A stretch of 59,940 nucleotides of DNA from Desulfuromonadaceae bacterium. Lineage in GTDB: Bacteria > Desulfobacterota > Desulfuromonadia > Geobacterales > Pseudopelobacteraceae. A program made the translations under genes and the position numbers. The stretch covers positions 1-59,940 of the forward strand of contig JAQTZV010000034.1 of NCBI GenBank assembly GCA_028687585.1, given 5' to 3'. The notes beneath the pieces were generated by a model. The model searched no databases. It was not told where the DNA came from and saw only the letters and a program-made list of their open reading frames with translations. Shown here one piece after another: positions 35,570 to 44,121 of the stretch (positions are counted from its first letter, which is position 1; each line of letters begins with the position of its first letter).

Positions 35570-35921
35570 TACGCACCACCGCGTCACCCATAATGACCAC
35601 CCGGTTTTTGGGAATGGCCGTGATGACGGCCTCAAGTCGGTCAAAACTTCTCTTCAGTTCGTCGTCATTAAGTTTGCCGGCCAGGTAGTTGTCACGCTGC
35701 TGGGCTATGTACCCCTTGATGTCAACGGCCACGACCTTTTGGGCATACCAGCGGTCATAACCGACAATGGTGGCAAAAGATGCACCAAAAGATACCGCCA
35801 AACAGAGCGCGAAAAGCAGGATCAAATCTGATTGCTGTTTCGGCTGCTCTTTTGGTGGCACGAAAGAGTCCGAAACAGCTTCCTTTCTATCGGTTACTTC
35901 AATTGAATTGATCGCTTCCAT
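35547..35921 (-). CDS. trbI: F-type transfer protein TrbI
   Basis: 124 residues; single transmembrane segment (about 33-56), then VVAVDIKGYIAQQRDNYLAG and a C-terminal IPKNRVVIMGDAVV, the pattern of F-type TrbI, an inner-membrane protein affecting pilus length and retraction. It follows trbC in the conserved W-U-TrbC neighbourhood. Confidence 0.8.
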   Translation of the reverse strand: MEAINSIEVTDRKEAVSDSFVPPKEQPKQQSDLILLFALCLAVSFGASFATIVGYDRWYAQKVVAVDIKGYIAQQRDNYLAGKLNDDELKRSFDRLEAVITAIPKNRVVIMGDAVVRNAETVKP

Positions 35922-35992
35922 AACTTTGTATTCCTTTTCGAGATGTTAGCTTTTGTTCCTCATGTAGTTTGTGGGGGCAGGCCATGGTACCG

Positions 35993-36796
35993 TCAGTTCT
36001 TTCGGGATGTAGTGGCGAGAAGGTCCAACAGATTTTGAGACCCTGTTTCACTCTGGATCTGTGCGATCAGATACTCAAGACTCGCGTCGCCGAAGACGGT
36101 GTGACTCTCCGCTATGGCTGTGTTCCTGGTATCTCCTTCGCTTAGAGCCGCATCCTCTGCTGTAACGCCACGGGCATAGACAACTGCTGGTACCCGGTCG
36201 ATTCCGTACCGCCTGAATAACAGAGGATCAACAGCCAGTCCTGCCGGTAGCATCTCGCATTCTCCCTCTGTCGGATTACAGACAGGATCACGTTGCAGCA
36301 CAGAACCGATGAACCTGATCGAAGGCTGAATCTTCGTCATACCATCCACGAATCCGCGCATCACCAGTGTGACGTTGGGATCACCCAGGCGAGCGACCGA
36401 AGCAGCATAGTTCCTGACTGTCTGCAGCGGCATGGCTGATGAGATGAACAGGTAGATTCGTTCATCGCTGCCGAGTTTTCCGCGTGCTGCCGGAGTATTG
36501 CTGTCCGGGTAGAATCTGACTGAAGCATCGCCGAAGAGCTCACCTTTAATCCGTTCCGTCTCGTTCTTCAGCCTTCCCTGGAATTCCGGTGATCGATAGT
36601 AGGCGTTCATCTTCTCCGCAATCTTTGCCATTTCCACTTCGGAGTCGTTTGTCGGGATGGTGACTGTTTCTGCCATCCTGTTTGCCTTGTCCAGGCTGAC
36701 TGCCACTTCCGGGATGCCAATCCGGGGATTGTCACCACGTACAACTGCGGGGATGATCAGGAAAGCCACTGTTAATTGAGCGCATAGCCGACGCAA
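35993..36796 (-). CDS. trbC: F-type pilin assembly protein TrbC
   Basis: 267 residues with a signal peptide (cleavage near VRG21). The C-terminal half has a thioredoxin-like layout (RIYLFISSAMPLQTVRNYA..; NVTLVMRGFVDG; LAVDPLLFRRYGIDRVPAVVYA) typical of type-F TrbC. Needed for pilus assembly in the periplasm. The start overlaps the traU end by 25 nt, so the genes are translationally coupled. Confidence 0.9.
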   Translation of the reverse strand: MRRLCAQLTVAFLIIPAVVRGDNPRIGIPEVAVSLDKANRMAETVTIPTNDSEVEMAKIAEKMNAYYRSPEFQGRLKNETERIKGELFGDASVRFYPDSNTPAARGKLGSDERIYLFISSAMPLQTVRNYAASVARLGDPNVTLVMRGFVDGMTKIQPSIRFIGSVLQRDPVCNPTEGECEMLPAGLAVDPLLFRRYGIDRVPAVVYARGVTAEDAALSEGDTRNTAIAESHTVFGDASLEYLIAQIQSETGSQNLLDLLATTSRKN

Positions 36797-37788
36797 CAGA
36801 CCCTCCTTCGTGTCAATGACCAGAGAAAATTATCCGGTGACGTGGTGGTAGTCCCGAACGGCGGGTTCTTTGCCGTTCCCCAGAGAAGTGACGGCCTGCC
36901 GATGGGGATGCAGTCGTTACCGCGCACCGGCCGTGCGATCTGGAGCCGGTAGTTGCTCTTGACGAGAATCGGCGTCACGACCCCGGCGCTGGCGCACTGA
37001 TTGATGCCGGTATCATAGAGGAGTGTTTCACGACCAAGTTTGAACAGCATCCGGGCCGCCAGTCCGGCATTCACGTTGAGCGGATTATTCTCGATCATGC
37101 TCCCTGACAGCGGATAGAAAGAGCCCCAGCTTCCCATGCACCAGAACAGGGGATCGATCGGATACGTCACGGTTGCCGCCACGCTGTCGGCAACGCACGC
37201 CAGCTGCGATACCGGGTTGCCGAACAGCAGCGCCTCCGGGTTGATGATGAATGACAGACTGTCATCGTTCCACATGGGATCAACTTCCGTCATGTAGGCC
37301 AGGTCAAAGGCCCGGTTCTCCGCGCAGGGAAAATCCATGAACAGCTTCAGGATCGACCAGGCCGGAAAGTAGAAGTAATGGGCCTGCTGGAAGGCAAAGT
37401 CCGAATCGCCAAACTCCTTGCTGCGTATCTCTCCGGAAGAAAAGCCCGGTTTCGGGTTGGCCATGCCGGTACCCATGACCGGAAAGCAGAACGGGTCCTT
37501 GACCGTTTCGATCAGACGGGCATGTTCCCAGAATGCAGTGGAGACTCCGAGTATCAGTATCCCCTTGCTGTCCGGACAGGCACAGACCGGCGACGTGATA
37601 GTGCCGGGAGCCGGCTCGGCGCCATTGCCGTAGGAGACGCTCCCCATCTTCACCGGGAACATGCACTGCCAGCAAATATCGGTCACCGGGTTGAGCACCT
37701 TACCCTTGCAGGCTCCGCCAGCCCCGTATGCAACCGGAACTGTCAGGAAGAGCATGACCACTATGAAGATCGACATATTATTTCGCAT
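36772..37788 (-). CDS. traU: Conjugal transfer protein TraU
   Basis: 338 residues. Signal peptide (VPVAYG), followed by CKGKVLNPVTDICWQCMFPVKMG with several conserved Cys, and ILGVSTAFWEHARLIETVKDP..CFPVMG, a TraU hallmark. TraU is periplasmic, disulfide-rich and required for DNA transfer more than for pilus formation. A DsbC-like protein encoded first in the operon would help it fold. Confidence 0.95.
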   Translation of the reverse strand: MRNNMSIFIVVMLFLTVPVAYGAGGACKGKVLNPVTDICWQCMFPVKMGSVSYGNGAEPAPGTITSPVCACPDSKGILILGVSTAFWEHARLIETVKDPFCFPVMGTGMANPKPGFSSGEIRSKEFGDSDFAFQQAHYFYFPAWSILKLFMDFPCAENRAFDLAYMTEVDPMWNDDSLSFIINPEALLFGNPVSQLACVADSVAATVTYPIDPLFWCMGSWGSFYPLSGSMIENNPLNVNAGLAARMLFKLGRETLLYDTGINQCASAGVVTPILVKSNYRLQIARPVRGNDCIPIGRPSLLWGTAKNPPFGTTTTSPDNFLWSLTRRRVCCVGYALN

Positions 37789-38431
37789 GTTTATTGGAAC
37801 TCCGGTGACGTTTTGTCTTTGTAATGTCGAACGACACCACTATTTCGGTAACTTCCATCAGCCGTCCCTTTTGCCTGATCACGGAGGGCACGGCCTTCAG
37901 CTTGAGTCGTTCAATGATCTTTCGGTCGGCATAGAACACCGGGCGGCTGACCCGCATTGCCACGGCTCCGAAGCTTCCTTCCGTGAGCAGAAGCGTTACA
38001 TCGAGCCGCTTGTTATATTCAGATGCAACAAGCCACTTGACCTGATCCGGATCGCTGCCATTGATGATCACCAGTGCTTTCGGATACGTCACATAGTCGA
38101 GGGGGTTGAAGGTGTACCCCTTGGGATAGAGAATTCCGCCCTTGCCATCAGGAACATCGATCTCGGTGGTGTAGGTCATGTCAACCTGATAGCTCCGGTT
38201 CCGCTTCGCTCGCGGGAGGCTCCCCCTGTCCGGCGGTCCCTGGTAGTTCTCGACTTTCTTCTTGTCGAGCACCTTGCTCCAATCCACCTGCCGAGCCCGT
38301 GCTTCGATCTCGGCGAGTGCATCCTTTTCTGCTATCTGATAGACCGTGCCGAAGGTGCCAAGCACCTTGGCCTGCACCGAAGTAACACCAAGCACCAGCG
38401 CTATCACTGCCAATCCTGTGCGCCTGATCAT
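37778..38431 (-). CDS. traW: Conjugal transfer protein TraW
   Basis: 217 residues; signal peptide (VTSVQA), then LGTFGTVYQIAEKDALAEIEAR and the late HKxL-type region replaced by ALVIINGSDPDQVKWL. TraW is a periplasmic pilus-assembly protein working with TrbC and TraU; here it lies directly upstream of traU with an 11-nt overlap, as in F-type systems. Confidence 0.9.
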   Translation of the reverse strand: MIRRTGLAVIALVLGVTSVQAKVLGTFGTVYQIAEKDALAEIEARARQVDWSKVLDKKKVENYQGPPDRGSLPRAKRNRSYQVDMTYTTEIDVPDGKGGILYPKGYTFNPLDYVTYPKALVIINGSDPDQVKWLVASEYNKRLDVTLLLTEGSFGAVAMRVSRPVFYADRKIIERLKLKAVPSVIRQKGRLMEVTEIVVSFDITKTKRHRSSNKHAK

Positions 38432-41400
38432 TTCGGTGCCGCCTGGTACTTGTTCTGGATGTTTTGCATGATCGTTTGTTGTGAACCATCGATCTTGGTA
38501 GCAAGATCCTTCTGTACATCTGCGAAGTATTCCGAAAGATCGATCCTCGAAAAGTCCAGAGCCTGGAATTCATCTGGCGTGAAGCCGCGGCAATTGGGCT
38601 GTTTTGGATCTCCCCAGTCGCCATTCGGCTGAAAAGCTTGAAGTTGCGGTCTCCCTTGTTCATGGATAATCCTCGCCATTTTTGAGTTAAAGCAGCAGAA
38701 GCTTTTTGCCTTCTGCACGCACCCCACCAAGCGCCACTTCTTCTGACAGTAATCCCCCACGTAATGACAATCCTTGGCGGCGTTCTGCATCCCGGTCTGA
38801 ATGTCTCCCTGGTCACAGCCGCTTCCCATCAGCACCTTCATCACCACCAAAACAACTGCCGCGACGACGATGGTGGCAGGATTTAACAAGGCAGCGGCAT
38901 ATGCCTGCATACCGGCGCCGACCGCAGACGCTCCCGTAGCACCGCTGGCCATGGTTGCATATGCGCCTGTCGCTGCCGCTCCGGAGAGGGTCGTGGTTGC
39001 ACCGGTAGCTGAGACAACGGTCATTGAAGTAACGGCCCCGGTGGCAGTAGTGGAGATTGCGGAAATCTCGGCCGCACCGGTCACCAGAGCATTCCCGTAG
39101 TAAGCAACCTGGCCAATCTCGTAAGCCATCTGGACACCCTGTGTTGCCGCAGTAATACTGGTACCGGTATCCTCCGAGGCGACCTTGTCACTCTCGCAGC
39201 AGTTGTTGATCATCCCGACAGTTAGCCCTGGAGGTCGGCAGCGTGACGCCTTGCCGTTGAATATGTAAATCTGGCCGAGGCAGTTTCCATTTACGTCTTT
39301 CGGCCCGTCGTCTTGCAGCATCGACTCGTCGAGATTGGCAATCTCCTCCGTTCCCGGCGCTCCCGGGTTGAAACAGGGGTTCGGAGAACACTGCATCTTG
39401 CCCTGATATTCCATACAAGCGTACTGTGCCCCAAGCGGACAGGTATTGAGCCCCTCAAAGCAGTTGTCCTTCTGCGAGTTGTAGATACCGGCTCCGTTAC
39501 AAATCGGCACCGCCTCGCATTTACCGATGGGGAGCGGGGTGAAGGTCGTTCCGGTCGGACAGTTGTGTTGTACATCGGAAACGCATGTATCGAGAGTGGT
39601 CGAGAATTTGGTAGTTGCCGCCAGGGAAAATGCAGGATCTTGCGGACAGGTTACAGGCTGGAGGCATTTTAAATCGGACTGACTCCAATTGTACGAACCG
39701 CAATTACGGGTCAACACGGCTTGACAGACATTGAGGGTCGCATCATAGGCTCCGTTGGCACATACCGGGGTGGAGAAGCAAAGGTTCGCCGTCGCATCCA
39801 TCACGTAGGTGCCGCAATCCTTCGTGACCAACGCCTCACAAAAATCTGTTGTAGAATTAAGTGTTCCAAGGGGACATGTTGGAGCTTTGATGCAGAGGTT
39901 TGTTGCGGCGTCGAGTAAAAAACCATCATTACATTGCTTATCGACTTGAGCAAAACAGACATGGTTACCGGCATCGAATGATCCGGATGGGCATGTCGGG
40001 TTCTGGTAACAGACACTCCCATCAGGAGTATACCCAGTATTGCAGGCATTTACCTGGGCAGAGCAGGAATAGAGTCCGGACTGGGTACAGTCGGTTATCC
40101 CTGTCTGGTTACCCCACTGCGTAATTATGGCAGTGCATTGTAAACTGTTTGGAGCGGCTGTCGGAACATACCCGCCAGGGCAGGCAGCAAACTCAGAAAG
40201 GTCTGCACTGGCTGCGGCTCCTGTCGTATATGATTTTGAAGCAGGATAGCGCACCTCTCCGGGACATGTGTAGGAAGTGTAATAACCGCCGGCGTCAGCG
40301 TCATAGAGTTGAACCGGACAGCCGCTACAGTAATAACTCCCTGATTCAGGATCAGACGACAGAACAAAACCTGGATCGCAATACGGGGAAGAATAGTCAT
40401 AGTTCCAGTCGAAGATAGTGGCGAGTACGGTAAGAGTATTGCCATTTCTTGACTGGGACAATTCCGTGCCGCCACGGCACCACCCGTTCCAGTGGGGTCG
40501 ATCGCAACCGCAGTTGCCGGAACCACCCCATGAACACTCCTGTTTGAGTTCCACCTGACCGTTTTGCAGAACGAAGTCGTAACTGAATGCGTCCAGTGAA
40601 GGTGGCGATGTCGCATACTGGGTGATGCCCGTACTTGTATCGCCCCGCCCTTTATACTTGATGATTTCGGTCTTGCCGACAATCGGTTGTGCATACCCCG
40701 TGATAACAGTGGTAGCTACTTCACAACGATTTCTTGTGGTACTGAAACTTGTTCCGGTCGGACAGACAGGTGTCATTTCACAGCGGGCAGATGCCAAATT
40801 GTAGCTGTAACCGCTTGGACAGACCGCCGAAAATGATTTTATACAGAGATTGTACGAAGTATTATAAGCTCCGGACGAACAGCTCGGAGCACGCTGGCAA
40901 ACACCACTCTGAGCGTCATAGGAATAGCCATTGGCTGTGTCACAGGTCGGCATCAAGGCTTTTTCGCATCGGTCTCTTACCGCTACAAATGCGCCACCGT
41001 CGGTACAGGCTGCCGACTTGACGCATCGGCCAAAGGTAGGACTTGCCGGATTGCCGTCATAGGAATAGCCCAAAGGACAGTCGTTCTGGACCAGTTTCTC
41101 GCAGCGGTCGGCAGCCGGATTGAAGGCGCCGTTTTCCGGACAGACTACAGCCTTGATGCATTTATCGGTGCCGGCATCCCAGGTGTAGCCGCTGCCGCAC
41201 ACGTTCTGGGCCTTAGCCTGGCACATATCGCGGGTTGTCTCCAAAGTAGAGCCGGCCGGACAGGCCGGTACCGTATAGGTTTCGACGCATTCCGTGGAAC
41301 CGACCGGGCAGAGTTGTCCTTGAGCGGTCTGAATGCAGTTTGCCGTTTCTCCTGGATCTCCGGCATAGCCGTTGTTGTTGAGATCCTGACCGCACATGAT

Positions 41401-42111
41401 GTTGTTGATGGCATTGGGATCAGGTGGCAACGGTGGGGGTGGCGGCGGTGGAGGGGTGATCGTGCCTGGATCGATGTACGACAGGGCACAGTCGAGCTTG
41501 CCGGGAAATTCGACTATCTGTGCGCTTCTTGTCCCATCAAAACCGCTGGCCCAGATCCCGTCACTCCCCATGACAACAGCCTGCGGCTCCTGTCCGGTAT
41601 AGGCGCCAGCAGCCGGCCAGTTTGTGAATGGAAGACTCGATCCGTCAATGGCGTTGAAGCCGACGGGGCCGAACTCTTTCCACACATCAATGTAGGTGCT
41701 CTTATCCGAGGTTGCTGTCCCCAGATAGGTGCCATAGCGTTTGATCAGAAAATCCAGAGTCTGCTGGCTGTCTACGCTGACCGGTTTGGCCGCTCCAAAC
41801 TGTCCGAGAGAGAGCATCCTCTTGAGTGATGCCGTGTCGGTGCCGGTCATCAGGTACTCCCGGCTGATGTTCGCCGAGAAGTCGAAATAGATGTCGGGAA
41901 GCGATTGGCTGCCATTGACGGCTGATTTGGCGATGGCGTAGGTCTTGCCGTTGAATTCGGTGAAGAATGCCAGGGCATCGCTATAACGATACGAGGTGCC
42001 CGTCGTGATAGTGTCCTGGCAACTGACCACAGCCTGCGCCGTAGTGGTTACCCCGGAGAGGGAGAGCAGGAGAACGGCATAGAGAACTGAGTAGGCGATA
42101 CGGGATAGCAT
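38428..42111 (-). CDS. traN: Mating-pair stabilisation adhesin TraN, Cys-repeat rich
   Basis: 1227 residues. Signal peptide to about TAQA28; a Pro-rich linker (PPPPPPPPLPPDP near 220-232); then many tandem Cys repeats of about 35-45 residues with a C-P-x-G-x(n)-C spacing in two blocks (about 255-460 and 690-920), interrupted by a distinct domain. A hydrophobic Ala/Thr/Gly stretch near 1030-1110 follows, and a Cys-containing C terminus. TraN is an outer-membrane protein that recognises the recipient surface. The stretch 39.7-41.0 kb is visibly richer in A/T than the flanks, suggesting mosaic origin of the repeats. Confidence 0.85.
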   Translation of the reverse strand: MLSRIAYSVLYAVLLLSLSGVTTTAQAVVSCQDTITTGTSYRYSDALAFFTEFNGKTYAIAKSAVNGSQSLPDIYFDFSANISREYLMTGTDTASLKRMLSLGQFGAAKPVSVDSQQTLDFLIKRYGTYLGTATSDKSTYIDVWKEFGPVGFNAIDGSSLPFTNWPAAGAYTGQEPQAVVMGSDGIWASGFDGTRSAQIVEFPGKLDCALSYIDPGTITPPPPPPPPLPPDPNAINNIMCGQDLNNNGYAGDPGETANCIQTAQGQLCPVGSTECVETYTVPACPAGSTLETTRDMCQAKAQNVCGSGYTWDAGTDKCIKAVVCPENGAFNPAADRCEKLVQNDCPLGYSYDGNPASPTFGRCVKSAACTDGGAFVAVRDRCEKALMPTCDTANGYSYDAQSGVCQRAPSCSSGAYNTSYNLCIKSFSAVCPSGYSYNLASARCEMTPVCPTGTSFSTTRNRCEVATTVITGYAQPIVGKTEIIKYKGRGDTSTGITQYATSPPSLDAFSYDFVLQNGQVELKQECSWGGSGNCGCDRPHWNGWCRGGTELSQSRNGNTLTVLATIFDWNYDYSSPYCDPGFVLSSDPESGSYYCSGCPVQLYDADAGGYYTSYTCPGEVRYPASKSYTTGAAASADLSEFAACPGGYVPTAAPNSLQCTAIITQWGNQTGITDCTQSGLYSCSAQVNACNTGYTPDGSVCYQNPTCPSGSFDAGNHVCFAQVDKQCNDGFLLDAATNLCIKAPTCPLGTLNSTTDFCEALVTKDCGTYVMDATANLCFSTPVCANGAYDATLNVCQAVLTRNCGSYNWSQSDLKCLQPVTCPQDPAFSLAATTKFSTTLDTCVSDVQHNCPTGTTFTPLPIGKCEAVPICNGAGIYNSQKDNCFEGLNTCPLGAQYACMEYQGKMQCSPNPCFNPGAPGTEEIANLDESMLQDDGPKDVNGNCLGQIYIFNGKASRCRPPGLTVGMINNCCESDKVASEDTGTSITAATQGVQMAYEIGQVAYYGNALVTGAAEISAISTTATGAVTSMTVVSATGATTTLSGAAATGAYATMASGATGASAVGAGMQAYAAALLNPATIVVAAVVLVVMKVLMGSGCDQGDIQTGMQNAAKDCHYVGDYCQKKWRLVGCVQKAKSFCCFNSKMARIIHEQGRPQLQAFQPNGDWGDPKQPNCRGFTPDEFQALDFSRIDLSEYFADVQKDLATKIDGSQQTIMQNIQNKYQAAPK

Positions 42112-42117
42112 CTGGTT

Positions 42118-44121
42118 TTACCTCGACTGCATCGGCTGTTTCTGGCCGCTGGAGCAGATATTGTCTTTGCCTGCCAGCCTGAGCGTCTGGATGACCGTGG
42201 CAGCCTCGGCGAATTCGTTGATGCACTGGCAATCAATGACGATTTCTTCGCCCGGGTCGGCAGGACAGCTGTTGTTGATGCAGGTCTTGTAGAAAATGTC
42301 GTATGACTGGGCGGGAACACGCATGTCGGTGACATTTCCGGTCGTCGTCACTTGGGTGTCAGTCTTGGCGATGCGGGTCTTGCAGGCCACTTCGCATTCT
42401 GAGGCCGGGTCCCGTTGCGGCAGGTTGATGCTGCCGTTCGCAATGTTCCACCCCGTGGGGCCGAGACGAGGGTCCTGGAACGTCAGATTCGCTGTGTTGT
42501 CGCTGGCAGAGGAGACCACCTTCCCGAAACGGGTCGCCACATCAGAGAAGTCGTATTGCTGACTGCCGCAGACATAGGTACGCTTCTTGTGCCACCAGTC
42601 GCGGCAGATCTTGTTGGTACCAACCTGGCCAGTGAAATCCTTACAGGAAGGGAGCGGGTTGAAGCCGGTCGGATTGAAGTTCTGATAGGTCACGACACCA
42701 TCTATATCCTCTTCCTTCAGACGGCAGTCCGGATCGTTGGCCAGGGTGGCGCACTTGTCCTCCACTCCTTCGGTGTAGTCATCTTCCTTGAAGTCGAAGA
42801 AATAGCTCCAGTCGAAAGAGACATTCTGAGCGCCCCTGCCCGGACACATGATGCCGGTCTGCACGGACGTGTCGAAACCGTTGATGACCCCATCCACTGA
42901 AGCCGAAGCAGTGTTGCAGCCTCCCCCACTCATGTTGTTGAGGTTGAAGGTGGCAGCCATCAGCTTGCCAAGCTTTGCCGGATCAGGAGTGGATACAACG
43001 ACGGTTTTGTAGGTGTGCCAGCCGTCTCCCCCCGGATTGTCGTTGCAGTTGTTGTGAGCTGCAACAGGACCTGCCGGACCTGTATCCAGGTATCGCAGGC
43101 GGTAGGTAACGTCATCGACCTTGTGGACACGCATGTAGACCAGATGATCGGTACAGAGCTGGTCATTGCCGGAATCGTTGAACGACTTGACTGTGGTGTC
43201 GACCCTCCCTGTCCGGTCAACAGTGCAAATGCTTGCCTTGCCTTGCGCTTCCCGCGCTGCACCGGAATTGGAGATCATGTAATAGAAACTGCTCGGGTCT
43301 GATGATTGGGAAATAGCGGCTGAATCCCGTGCTGCAGTCAATTGTGGCCAGTTGGTGTAGTAACCCGTCAGGGTATCCACTGTTGGGGAAGAAGCGAATG
43401 CCGCGACACTCGTGGCGGCATTGTTCGTTTTGGTGGTCACTTGCCCGTAATAGGTGATGGTAGTAATGTCGGTATTGACGTTGGTGATGGTAAAGGAGGT
43501 ATTGCTGGTATGAACGGCATTGACAATACCGCCGCCGATATCCTTCAGCACGATGGCACTGTTGACCCAGACCAGATTGCTGCCGCAACTGCTGTTGATG
43601 CAATAGCAACCACCGAGATCGGTAATGGAAGCTGGTGCTTCAGTGACACGGCCATCAACATCTGAGGCCCATGTGTAGTATTTGCAGTTGGTCCAACTGC
43701 CGGCATTACAGGATATGAAACCATTGGCACAGACCCCCGACACAAGGGATGGCACTGTGTGAATATTGTCGATGGCGCCATCAGTGTTTAGATCCTGGCT
43801 GATGATCACCTGCTGCAGGTCTCCGGTTCCTGACGGCTGGATCATCACCTCCATAAATTTTGCCGATGAAGGAGCGGAAAGGGTTGCCGGGAAACTTGTG
43901 GCACCATTCACCGTCTGCATAAGATTCGAGGAGTTGGTCATCGGCAACGAAATGTTGCTGTTGACGGCAATCTTGCTGCCAAACCGGGACAGCGCTGATT
44001 TGCCGGCATCCTGACCGGCTGTCTTTCCGTCGATTGCCAGAGCAGACGAACTACCCATAATCACGGTTATGGCCAGACTAGCTACGGTATTTCTTGACCA
44101 TTTCACGGATTGCATCCTCAT
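42118..44121 (-). CDS. Secreted Cys-rich transfer protein, TraN-related
   Basis: 667 residues with signal peptide (SSSALA). The middle is Thr/Ser/Asn-rich and beta-like; Cys residues cluster after about 400. The C-terminal portion (ECEVACKTRIAK..; KTCINNSCPADPGEE.. CQCINEFAEAATVIQTLRLAGKD..CS) resembles the conserved C-terminal Cys domain of some TraN proteins. It overlaps the traC end by 44 nt. Together with the next gene it may represent a split or two-part adhesin. Confidence 0.65.
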   Translation of the reverse strand: MRMQSVKWSRNTVASLAITVIMGSSSALAIDGKTAGQDAGKSALSRFGSKIAVNSNISLPMTNSSNLMQTVNGATSFPATLSAPSSAKFMEVMIQPSGTGDLQQVIISQDLNTDGAIDNIHTVPSLVSGVCANGFISCNAGSWTNCKYYTWASDVDGRVTEAPASITDLGGCYCINSSCGSNLVWVNSAIVLKDIGGGIVNAVHTSNTSFTITNVNTDITTITYYGQVTTKTNNAATSVAAFASSPTVDTLTGYYTNWPQLTAARDSAAISQSSDPSSFYYMISNSGAAREAQGKASICTVDRTGRVDTTVKSFNDSGNDQLCTDHLVYMRVHKVDDVTYRLRYLDTGPAGPVAAHNNCNDNPGGDGWHTYKTVVVSTPDPAKLGKLMAATFNLNNMSGGGCNTASASVDGVINGFDTSVQTGIMCPGRGAQNVSFDWSYFFDFKEDDYTEGVEDKCATLANDPDCRLKEEDIDGVVTYQNFNPTGFNPLPSCKDFTGQVGTNKICRDWWHKKRTYVCGSQQYDFSDVATRFGKVVSSASDNTANLTFQDPRLGPTGWNIANGSINLPQRDPASECEVACKTRIAKTDTQVTTTGNVTDMRVPAQSYDIFYKTCINNSCPADPGEEIVIDCQCINEFAEAATVIQTLRLAGKDNICSSGQKQPMQSR

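Noticed and set aside
37661..38632. 323-codon plus-strand open frame opposite traW/traN
   Set aside because: Antisense to traW and the traN end, which show clear family features; no ribosome binding site.
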